Source: an uncultured Clostridia bacterium (GTDB taxonomy: Bacteria > Bacillota > Clostridia > Christensenellales > Borkfalkiaceae). From it: DNA of 6,972 bases. The notes beneath the pieces are model-generated. The model did no database searches and had not been told where the DNA came from. It saw nothing but the letters and a program-made list of their open reading frames with translations. Shown here one piece after another: positions 1-5,208 of the stretch. Both the position numbers and the translations under genes were made by a program. Every line of letters begins with the position of its first letter. Within the stretch, counting starts at the first letter, position 1. The stretch lies in contig CAMWQS010000079.1 in the NCBI GenBank assembly GCA_947176485.1, positions 1-6,972 of the forward strand, read 5' to 3'.

Positions 1-13
1 AGCCCCTAAAAAT

Positions 14-54
14 CACGAAATATTTTACGCGCAGAATAGCGTGAAATATTTGTG
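14..54 (+). promoter_or_regulatory. Intercistronic hairpin just upstream of the ATPase subunit D ribosome site
   Basis: Bases 18-30 pair with 39-51 as a 13-bp stem with one G.U pair (26 with 43) and an 8-base loop. With G17 bulged, 14-16 can also pair with 52-54. The stem ends at the GAGGG ribosome site (54-58) of the subunit D gene, so it could be an RNA processing site, a 3'-end stabiliser for the upstream message, or a brake on subunit D translation. There is no U-tract, so it is unlikely to be a terminator. Two upstream reading frames are possible: one stops at TAA 7-9, leaving the hairpin intergenic, and the other stays open to TGA 53-55. The window is too short to decide between them. 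Confidence 0.5.
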
Positions 55-64
55 AGGGTAAATT

Positions 65-688
65 ATGGCAAGACTTAACGTAAACCCTACCCGTATGGAG
101 ATGAAAAAGCTTAAAGCAAGGCTCGATACGGCGGTAAGGGGACACAAACTTTTAAAGGATAAGTCGGACGAAATGGTTCGCCGCTTTTCCGTGATAATAA
201 GGGAAAACAAGCTTCTCCGCGACGAGGTGGAGAAGGAGCTTGCCGAAACCTTAAAACAGTTTTCGGTTGCCCGCTCGGTTACGCCTTCTTATCAAGCGGA
301 AACGGCTTTTGCCATGCCTTCGGTTGCCGTCAAGGCGGACTGCCTTACCCAAAGCGTAATGGGTGTGGAGGTTCCCAAGCTTTCAATTTCAACCGATAAA
401 AGAAGCGACGGCTTGCCTTACGCCTACCCCGAAATCACCAGCGAGGCGGACTATTCGGTTGAGCGCGCCTCCGCGCTTATCCCCAAGCTTTTGCTCCTTG
501 CGGAAGTGGAAAAGGCGGTAAGAATGCTTGCCGACGAAATCGAGCGCAACAAGCGCCGCGTCAACGCATTGGAATACGTTATGATACCTCAGCTGCAGGA
601 AACCATAAAGTACATAAAGTCCAAGCTTGACGAGAACGAGCGCGCCGCTGTTATTCGCTTGATGAAGGTTAAAAGTAAAGCTCAATAA
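65..688 (+). CDS. ntpD: V/A-type ATP synthase subunit D (central rotor stalk)
   Basis: This is subunit D of the V/A-type rotary ATPase, the coiled-coil shaft that turns inside the A3B3 head and couples ATP turnover to H+ or Na+ movement through the membrane ring. The product has 207 residues, a normal length for the family. It opens with the family N-terminus (MARLNVNPTRMEM), followed by a long charged helix to about residue 65. A less regular middle section spans about 70-130, and a second long helix spans about 132-200, including the conserved stretch RNKRRVNALE at 161-170. The two helices form the antiparallel shaft. The ATG at 65 has a GAGGG ribosome site at 54-58 and matches the family start. 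Subunit D normally follows subunits A and B, so the rest of the operon should lie to the left. A strong terminator follows directly, making this the last gene. The sequence does not show which ion is used. The symbol follows Enterococcus ntp naming; atpD is also used. Confidence 0.95.
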   Translation: MARLNVNPTRMEMKKLKARLDTAVRGHKLLKDKSDEMVRRFSVIIRENKLLRDEVEKELAETLKQFSVARSVTPSYQAETAFAMPSVAVKADCLTQSVMGVEVPKLSISTDKRSDGLPYAYPEITSEADYSVERASALIPKLLLLAEVEKAVRMLADEIERNKRRVNALEYVMIPQLQETIKYIKSKLDENERAAVIRLMKVKSKAQ

Positions 689-700
689 AATTTTAAAGTA

Positions 701-735
701 CGCCCCGCGGAAAAATTCTGCGGGGCGCTTTTTTT
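701..735 (+). terminator. Rho-independent terminator of the ATPase operon
   Basis: Bases 701-710 pair with 718-727 as a 10-bp GC-rich stem with one G.U pair and a 7-base A/T loop. One C and then seven T residues (729-735) follow. It lies 12 bases after the subunit D stop codon. Confidence 0.92.
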
Positions 736-769
736 ATTGAATTTAGTTATAAAAAAGCAAAAGTCGGGG

Positions 770-798
770 TTGCATTGAACTTAAAATTATGATATAAT
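770..798 (+). promoter_or_regulatory. Sigma-A-type promoter with extended -10 for the DUF1538/P-II-like operon
   Basis: The -35 element TTGCAT (770-775) is separated by 17 bases from a perfect TATAAT (793-798). A TG at 790-791 gives an extended -10. The expected transcript start is near 805, leaving a leader of about 57 bases before the ATG at 862. The promoter lies directly after the ATPase terminator, so the transporter unit is expressed separately from the ATPase. Confidence 0.85.
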
Positions 799-806
799 AA
801 ATAAAG

Positions 807-847
807 TACAGTTAATTAATACGAATTTACGCTTACAATACAGTTAA
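807..847 (+). repeat. Short direct repeat in the leader of the DUF1538 operon
   Basis: TACAGTTAA occurs at 807-815 and again at 839-847, 32 bases apart or about three helical turns. The first copy lies at the predicted transcript start and the second just before the ribosome site at 853-856. It could be a pair of protein-binding half-sites, but a nine-base AT-rich match may be chance. Confidence 0.3.
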
Positions 848-861
848 AATCCGGAGTAATT

Positions 862-2391
862 ATGGGTAAGACGCTACTCTTAAAACTTAAAGAATCGCTC
901 ATCTCGGTATTACCGATAGCGATTATAGTCCTAATACTTTCGTTCACGCCGCTTGCACCGCTTACCACAACGGAGCAAATTACGTTTGCAGTTTGCGCGG
1001 TATTGCTTATTCTCGGCATAGGTCTTTTCAACCTCGGTTCGGAAATCGCAATGACGCCTATGGGCGAGCACGTCGGCACGGGTCTTACCAAATCTAAAAA
1101 GGTTATAGTCCTCGTTTCCGTATGCTTTATAATGGGCGTTTTAATTACGGTTGCAGAGCCTGATTTGTCCGTGCTTGCCGACCAAGTCTCAAGCGTTATG
1201 AACAATATGGTTCTTATTATAACCGTGGGCTTGGGCGTGGGTCTGTTCTTGGTTCTCGCTATTTTAAAAATAGTTTTCAAAAAAGACTTGTCCTTACTTT
1301 TGATGTTCTTCTATATGGCGTTGTTCGCTGTCAGCGCGCTTTTGATAGAAACGGGTAAAAACAACTTCCTTGCGCTGTCTTTTGATTCGGGCGGCGTAAC
1401 TACCGGACCCATAACCGTACCGTTTATAATGGCGCTCGGCTTCGGTATCGCAACCACCATCGGCGGCAGAAACGCTAACGAAAACAGCTTCGGTCTTATC
1501 GCGCTTTGCTCAATAGGACCCATTCTCGCCGTAATGGTTTTATCTTTGTGCTCCGGCGGCGGAAGCATCAACACCGACGCGATTTTGGAAGGCTATGAAA
1601 CTATGGAGTCCCTCGGACACATAATCGGAAACACCTTCAAAGACGTAGCAATTGCGTTGGGGCTTATAGTAATTTTCTTCTTCATCCTGCAATTCACGGT
1701 TTTAAAGCTTCCCCGCAAAAAGCTTGCCCAAATAGGCATAGGCATCGTCTACACCTTCTTCGGGCTCGTCATATTCCTTATTGCGGTGGAAGTCGGCTTC
1801 ATGCCCATCGGCTTTAAACTCGGTCAGGAAATTGCTGCTTTCTCCGAGCCCGTGCTTGCGGTGTTCGGCTTCGTAATCGGTTTGGTGGTCGTACTTGCAG
1901 AGCCTGCGGTTCACGTCCTCAACAAACAGGTTGAAGAAGTAACGGGCGGCGGCGTCAAGAAAATCGAAATGGTGCTTGCGTTATCTATTGCGGTTGGTAT
2001 TTCAATTTGCCTTTCGATTATCAGAATGATTTTCCACTTCTCGCTTTTATACTATCTGATACCGGGCTATTTAATTTCCTTGGGGCTTTCGTTCTTCGTT
2101 CCAAAAATATACACGGCAATCGCGTTCGACTCGGGCGGCGTTGCTTCGGGACCTTTGACTTCGAGCTTTATATTGCCTTTAATAGTCGGAGCGTGCGTAG
2201 TAATCAGCGGCGGTACGGCGGACCACATTCTAACCCACGCCTTCGGCGTAGTTGCAATGGTTGCAATGACGCCCCTTATCACAATTCAGGCACTCGGCTT
2301 CAAAGCGGTTATGTCAAAGAACGTCCGCAACAAGATAGCAATGAAAAGAATTCTCTCTGCCGACGACGAGCAGATTATATACTTCAAATAG
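862..2391 (+). CDS. DUF1538 family polytopic membrane protein, two fused repeats (putative cation/proton antiporter)
   Basis: This is a 509-residue, strongly hydrophobic inner-membrane protein of the DUF1538 family. It has two homologous halves. AEP at 98-100 recurs at 346-348, and FDSGGV at 174-179 recurs at 422-427. Both pairs are offset by exactly 248 residues. A later F-G motif recurs at 210-211 and 461-462. About seven hydrophobic stretches can be drawn in each half (roughly 13-30, 42-58, 81-98, 115-137, 144-163, 183-200 and 210-230, then the equivalents from 262 to 478). The repeated acidic motifs inside hydrophobic surroundings suit a transport path. From family knowledge, a DUF1538 protein pair (UmpAB) in a halophile was reported as a Na+(Li+,K+)/H+ antiporter; applying that here is inference. 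The ATG at 862 has GGAG at 853-856. The gene is first in an operon with two P-II-like genes, which suggests allosteric gating by them. The family is certain in practice; the substrate is not. Confidence 0.85.
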   Translation: MGKTLLLKLKESLISVLPIAIIVLILSFTPLAPLTTTEQITFAVCAVLLILGIGLFNLGSEIAMTPMGEHVGTGLTKSKKVIVLVSVCFIMGVLITVAEPDLSVLADQVSSVMNNMVLIITVGLGVGLFLVLAILKIVFKKDLSLLLMFFYMALFAVSALLIETGKNNFLALSFDSGGVTTGPITVPFIMALGFGIATTIGGRNANENSFGLIALCSIGPILAVMVLSLCSGGGSINTDAILEGYETMESLGHIIGNTFKDVAIALGLIVIFFFILQFTVLKLPRKKLAQIGIGIVYTFFGLVIFLIAVEVGFMPIGFKLGQEIAAFSEPVLAVFGFVIGLVVVLAEPAVHVLNKQVEEVTGGGVKKIEMVLALSIAVGISICLSIIRMIFHFSLLYYLIPGYLISLGLSFFVPKIYTAIAFDSGGVASGPLTSSFILPLIVGACVVISGGTADHILTHAFGVVAMVAMTPLITIQALGFKAVMSKNVRNKIAMKRILSADDEQIIYFK

Positions 2392-2395
2392 GAGG
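2390..2395 (+). promoter_or_regulatory. Perfect AGGAGG ribosome site overlapping the transporter stop codon
   Basis: AGGAGG at 2390-2395 shares its first two bases with the TAG stop (2389-2391) of the DUF1538 gene and lies five bases before the ATG at 2401. It is the strongest ribosome site in the window. It should couple the two genes and favour excess of the small protein over the membrane protein. Confidence 0.85.
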
Positions 2396-2400
2396 GGGCT

Positions 2401-2871
2401 ATGGCTGATAAAAAATTGACCGAAACGCATATCAAAGAAAAAGCTGCGGCAGTTAAAAAAGAAGTAAAACAGCGCGTTGCCCAAAAGGTAAAGCCCGCCT
2501 CGCCGAATACGGTTTCTTCCAATAGGCTCAAGCTTTTGGTTACGATAGTTGCAAGAAAGAAGGCGGACTACTATGCCGACTTAATTCAGTCCTTCGACGT
2601 GAATATGCAGATGATAGTGCTTGCAGAGGGCACGGCAAACGCTAAGATGCTCGGTATATTGGGACTTACCGATACCGAAAAGGCAGTGCTTTTGGGCGTA
2701 ATCCAAGAGGATAAAATTCCCGACGCGTTGAACACCTTGGAAGAAAAATTCAACACCATAAGGGACGGCAAAGGCATTGCTTGGACGATACCCTTAACAA
2801 GCGTAATAGGCACGCTTATTTACGGCTTTTTATCAAACAACAGACTGACTGTAAAGGAGAGCAAACAATGA
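2401..2871 (+). CDS. P-II-like protein with a basic N-terminal extension
   Basis: This 156-residue soluble protein has a C-terminal P-II-like (GlnB-type, beta-alpha-beta-beta-alpha-beta) domain from about residue 42. The first strand is LKLLVTIVAR (43-52). A helix follows, and then the strand leading to AEGTAN (75-80). The stretch GKGIAW (123-128) with P131 and VIG (135-137) corresponds to the P-II B-loop and final strand. It shares A-x-G-T-A-N and G-x-G-I-A-[FW]-x-[IL]-P with the next gene, so the two are divergent paralogues. The canonical T-loop with its modifiable tyrosine is not recognisable. Residues 1-42 form an added lysine-rich, probably helical segment (11 basic, 4 acidic residues) that might contact membrane lipid, the transporter or its partner. 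The start at 2401 is fixed by AGGAGG. The gene ends in an ATGA overlap with the next. The likely role is a ligand-responsive regulator of the DUF1538 protein, inferred from the operon. The ligand is unknown. Confidence 0.75.
   Translation: MADKKLTETHIKEKAAAVKKEVKQRVAQKVKPASPNTVSSNRLKLLVTIVARKKADYYADLIQSFDVNMQMIVLAEGTANAKMLGILGLTDTEKAVLLGVIQEDKIPDALNTLEEKFNTIRDGKGIAWTIPLTSVIGTLIYGFLSNNRLTVKESKQ
2853..2859 (+). promoter_or_regulatory. Ribosome site fixing the start of the second P-II-like gene
   Basis: AAAGGAG at 2853-2859 lies eight bases before the ATG at 2868, inside the end of the preceding gene. It decides the start over the in-frame ATG at 2781, which would add 29 residues read out of frame from the conserved end of the first P-II-like gene. 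Confidence 0.85.
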
Positions 2872-3239
2872 ACGGATTCGAGATGATTTTGTGCGTAGTA
2901 AACGCGGGCTATTCTGAGCTCGTTATGGATGCGGCACGCGAAGAGGGCGCCCGCGGCGGCACGGTTATTCACGCCCGTGGTACCGCCAATAAAGAGGCGG
3001 AGCAGTTCTTCCATATCGCAATTCAGCCCGATAAGGAAATCGTTATTATTTTGGTTTCTTCGGATATTAAGGACAAGGTTTTGCACGCAATTTATCAAAA
3101 CGCGGGGCTTAAAAGCGAAGGCATGGGTATTGCCTTTTCACTTCCCGTGGACGACGTCGTGGGTATCTCTAAATCTTCACCCGCACCCGCCGAAAAGACA
3201 GAAGAAGGGACCGAAGAAAATAAAGAAGACAAAGAATAA
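2868..3239 (+). CDS. P-II family nitrogen-regulator-like protein with an acidic C-terminal tail
   Basis: The product is a 123-residue P-II-like protein. Its first strand is FEMILCVV (4-11) and its first helix about 15-27. The strand GGTVIHARG (30-38) leads to the GTAN motif (38-41), and a third strand, IVIILV (58-63), follows. After a second helix comes the B-loop-like stretch EGMGIAF (84-90) and PVDDVVGI (93-100). In classical GlnB the T-loop between strands two and three is about 20 residues long and carries a uridylylated tyrosine. Here that connection is short and has no tyrosine, so control by GlnD-type modification is unlikely. Residues 101-123 are a disordered-looking acidic tail (8 acidic, 4 basic residues). 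The ATGA overlap (2868-2871) implies translational coupling and near-equal amounts with the partner P-II-like protein. A trimer or mixed trimer regulating the DUF1538 transporter is the working inference. Nothing in the sequence identifies the effector or links it to nitrogen control. Confidence 0.8.
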   Translation: MNGFEMILCVVNAGYSELVMDAAREEGARGGTVIHARGTANKEAEQFFHIAIQPDKEIVIILVSSDIKDKVLHAIYQNAGLKSEGMGIAFSLPVDDVVGISKSSPAPAEKTEEGTEENKEDKE

Positions 3240-3243
3240 TCAT

Positions 3244-3279
3244 AAAGCGCCCCGCCGCAATTCTTCGGCGGGGCGCTTT
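3244..3279 (+). terminator. Perfect 14-bp hairpin after the P-II-like genes, with a weak U-tract
   Basis: Bases 3244-3257 pair without mismatch with 3266-3279 around an 8-base loop, starting five bases after the stop codon. Only three T residues, themselves part of the stem, follow the GC core before GAATG. Termination may therefore be partial, with read-through into the hydrolase gene, or the hairpin may protect the 3' end of the upstream message. Confidence 0.7.
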
Positions 3280-3289
3280 GAATGTTTTC

Positions 3290-3294
3290 GGAAG
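3290..3294 (+). promoter_or_regulatory. Ribosome site supporting the hydrolase start at 3300
   Basis: GGAAG at 3290-3294 lies five bases before the ATG at 3300. The other in-frame ATG, at 3282, is two bases beyond the hairpin stem and has no purine-rich site before it except the stem itself. Confidence 0.6.
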
Positions 3295-3299
3295 TTATT

Positions 3300-3845
3300 A
3301 TGGAAATCGATTTTTATGCGGGCGGCGAAAACTGCCTTATAATTTTCACGGGCTTGAACGGCAACACCAAAGGCTACGGCGATAAATACCTCAAAATTGC
3401 CGAAGCCGTAGTAAAGGATACGGGCTTTTCGGTGTTCGTCGCCGCGGTTCCTGGTAACTGCTGGGACTGTCCCCAAGAGGTGTTTACGAGCGCGGTGGAC
3501 TACGCGCTTTCAAAAGTCAAAGCGGAAAATATCTATATAACGGGCAACTCTGCGGGGGCAAATCTTGCAATTTGTTATTCGTATCTGTACCCGCAAATAA
3601 AAAAGGTTTTGGCAATCAACCCCGTTTTAAATCTGAATTATCACAAAACGAAGGAAGGCATACTTAATTTCAACAGCGAGAAAATGTTCGTCGTTACGGG
3701 CGAGCTTGACCCCGCCGCCGTCTGGCTAAACTCACTGCCCTCAAAGTCAAATTTGTCAACCGAAATACTGCAAGGTGTCGACCACGTCTTTACGGATAAT
3801 CTCGAAAAATTCATCGCCCTGCCGCAAGTACTGTTCAAGCCTTAA
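3300..3845 (+). CDS. Small alpha/beta hydrolase (serine esterase/lipase-like fold)
   Basis: This 181-residue cytosolic protein has the order of a minimal alpha/beta hydrolase. The strand CLIIFTGLNG (12-21) leads to a likely oxyanion region. The nucleophile elbow G-N-S-A-G (82-86) places the catalytic serine at 84. The strand MFVVTGELD (129-137) ends in a candidate acid, Asp137, and GVDHVF (159-164) supplies His162. All three triad residues are thus present in the expected order. There is no signal peptide or membrane segment. The protein is short for the fold (typically 220-300 residues), so the cap domain is minimal or absent. I do not recognise a specific subfamily or substrate; acyl-ester or thioester hydrolysis is only the class expectation. 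I chose 3300 because of GGAAG at 3290-3294; a start at 3282 would add six residues. No promoter is visible between the P-II-like genes and this gene, so expression probably depends on read-through of the hairpin at 3244-3279. Confidence 0.75.
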   Translation: MEIDFYAGGENCLIIFTGLNGNTKGYGDKYLKIAEAVVKDTGFSVFVAAVPGNCWDCPQEVFTSAVDYALSKVKAENIYITGNSAGANLAICYSYLYPQIKKVLAINPVLNLNYHKTKEGILNFNSEKMFVVTGELDPAAVWLNSLPSKSNLSTEILQGVDHVFTDNLEKFIALPQVLFKP

Positions 3846-3896
3846 TCAACCGCAAATTTCGACGTTAATTTTAATTCGTTTTTTGCCGCCAAATAT

Positions 3897-3925
3897 TTGA
3901 TAATATTAAACGGTAGTTGTATAAT
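3897..3925 (+). promoter_or_regulatory. Sigma-A-type promoter for the alpha-oxoamine synthase gene
   Basis: TTGATA (3897-3902) and a perfect TATAAT (3920-3925) are separated by 17 bases. The expected transcript start is near 3932, giving a leader of about 55 bases before the ATG at 3987. I see no convincing terminator for the hydrolase gene in the AT-rich stretch 3846-3896. Confidence 0.82.
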
Positions 3926-3986
3926 TATTTCGTCATAATTAAAACGGTTTATCACTGAATAATTCAAATCAACGGAGATTACACAG

Positions 3987-5177
3987 ATGGACTTATTTAA
4001 AAAATGCGAAAATCAAGAAAGAATTAAACTTTTAAGGGAAAACGATATTTATCCCTATTTTCATACGCTGACCTCAAAGCAAGCCCCCGAAGTTAAGATG
4101 GAGGGCAAGGACATTATAATGATAGGCTCGAACAACTACCTCGGTTTGACTTCTCATCCCGAAGTTATCGAGGCGGGTGTAAAGGCTATCGAAAAATACG
4201 GCTCGGGCTGTTCGGGCAGTAGGTTTTTAAACGGCACGCTCGATATCCACCTTGAACTCGAAGCAAAGCTTGCGTCGTTTTTAAAGAAAGAGGAGGTAGT
4301 TACCTTCTCTACGGGCTTCCAGTCCAACCTCGGAATAATTTCGGGCATCGTCGGAAGAACGGACGTTATCTTGTGCGACAAGGAAAACCACGCAAGCATT
4401 TACGACGGTTGCCGTTTAAGCTTCGGCAAAATGATAAGATACAACCACGCAGATATGGTTGACTTGGAAGAAAAATTAAAGACGGTTGATACCTCGGTTT
4501 CGGGCATACTTATAGTAACCGACGGCGTGTTCAGTATGGGCGGCGATATAGCTAAGCTCCCCGAAATAGTTGCGCTTGCAAAAAAATACGGCGCAAGGGT
4601 AATGGTGGACGACGCGCACGGCTTGGGCGTACTCGGCGAGCACGGCAGGGGCACCGCCGAATACTTCGGGCTTGAGGACGAGGTTGATATCTATATGGGC
4701 ACCTTCTCGAAATCGCTTGCAAGCATAGGCGGATATATGGCGGCAAAAAGGGAGGTGTGCGAGTACGTTCGCCACAGCTCCCGCCCGTTTATTTTCAGCG
4801 CAAGCATAACGCCCTCCAACGTCGCGTGCGCAATGAAGGCGCTTGAAATTTTGGAGCGCGAGCCTCAGCGTGTAAAACGTCTTGCCGAAATCAGTAACTA
4901 TATGCGCCAAAACTTAAAGCGCGACGGCGTTGATATTATAGACGGAACAACGCCTATAATTCCTATTTACACTTATACCGATTTAAAAACCTTCACCGCT
5001 TGCAAGCTGCTATTCGATAGGGGCGTTTACGTCAACTCGGTAGTATCTCCAGCAACGCCCGTCGGCAAGAGCCTTCTTCGTACAAGCTATATGGCAACTC
5101 ATACCGAAGAACAGATGGATAAAGCCGCCGCGCACATCAAAGCCGTACTCAAACAAATCGAAAGCATTACGGAATAA
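3987..5177 (+). CDS. PLP-dependent alpha-oxoamine synthase, serine palmitoyltransferase/KBL/BioF-like
   Basis: This fold-type I PLP enzyme of the alpha-oxoamine synthase family condenses an amino acid with an acyl-CoA or acyl-ACP, releasing CO2. The length (396 residues) is normal and all key residues are present. They are His135 stacking on the cofactor ring, Ser183 in GVFSMGGD, Asp208 and His211 in VDDAH, Lys242 in GTFSKSLAS forming the Schiff base, and Arg366 for the substrate carboxylate. YGSGCSGSRFLNGT (71-84) is the family glycine-rich segment. Motif wording such as GSGCSGSRFLNGTLD, MGTFSKSLASIGGY and MATHT resembles, from memory, Bacteroidetes serine palmitoyltransferase-like proteins more than E. 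coli BioF. Alternatives are glycine C-acetyltransferase (KBL) and 8-amino-7-oxononanoate synthase (BioF). No biotin genes, threonine dehydrogenase or acyl carrier protein lie nearby to decide. The ATG at 3987 has GGAG at 3974-3977 and a promoter of its own. Family is certain; substrate pair is open. Confidence 0.9.
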   Translation: MDLFKKCENQERIKLLRENDIYPYFHTLTSKQAPEVKMEGKDIIMIGSNNYLGLTSHPEVIEAGVKAIEKYGSGCSGSRFLNGTLDIHLELEAKLASFLKKEEVVTFSTGFQSNLGIISGIVGRTDVILCDKENHASIYDGCRLSFGKMIRYNHADMVDLEEKLKTVDTSVSGILIVTDGVFSMGGDIAKLPEIVALAKKYGARVMVDDAHGLGVLGEHGRGTAEYFGLEDEVDIYMGTFSKSLASIGGYMAAKREVCEYVRHSSRPFIFSASITPSNVACAMKALEILEREPQRVKRLAEISNYMRQNLKRDGVDIIDGTTPIIPIYTYTDLKTFTACKLLFDRGVYVNSVVSPATPVGKSLLRTSYMATHTEEQMDKAAAHIKAVLKQIESITE

Positions 5178-5192
5178 ACAATAAAATTAATT

Positions 5193-5208
5193 AAAGGTTA
5201 TAATTGTG
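5193..5208 (+). promoter_or_regulatory. Ribosome site and GTG start of the lipoprotein gene
   Basis: AAAGG at 5193-5197 lies eight bases before a GTG codon at 5206. This start gives a complete lipoprotein signal peptide directly (two lysines, then the hydrophobic core). Confidence 0.65.

Noticed and set aside
2..55. C-terminal end of an upstream protein read in frame 2 up to TGA 53-55
   Set aside because: The 17 residues do not resemble an ATPase subunit B C-terminus, and another frame stops at TAA 7-9. With so little sequence neither can be supported as a gene call.
816..1280. Minus-strand open frame of 154 codons opposite the DUF1538 gene
   Set aside because: It is threonine/isoleucine-rich, low-complexity translation from the complement of a membrane-protein gene, with no family motif.
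2007..2408. Second plus-strand frame of 133 codons overlapping the end of the DUF1538 gene
   Set aside because: It covers conserved repeat-two sequence in another frame, and the translation is composition-driven without motifs.
2781..2867. Longer start for the second P-II-like gene (29 extra residues from an ATG at 2781)
   Set aside because: The stretch is the conserved end of the first P-II-like gene read in another frame. The ATG at 2868 has AAAGGAG at proper spacing and begins exactly where P-II homology begins.
3282..3299. ATG at 3282 as the hydrolase start
   Set aside because: It lies two bases beyond a perfect hairpin with no separate ribosome site; 3300 has GGAAG five bases upstream. 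It remains possible but less likely.
4476..4910. Minus-strand open frame of 144 codons inside the oxoamine synthase gene
   Set aside because: It lies wholly within a conserved enzyme gene and its translation shows no recognisable domain.
5199..5204. TATAAT just before the lipoprotein GTG as a promoter
   Set aside because: It would start transcription inside the gene, and no -35-like sequence sits about 17 bases upstream.
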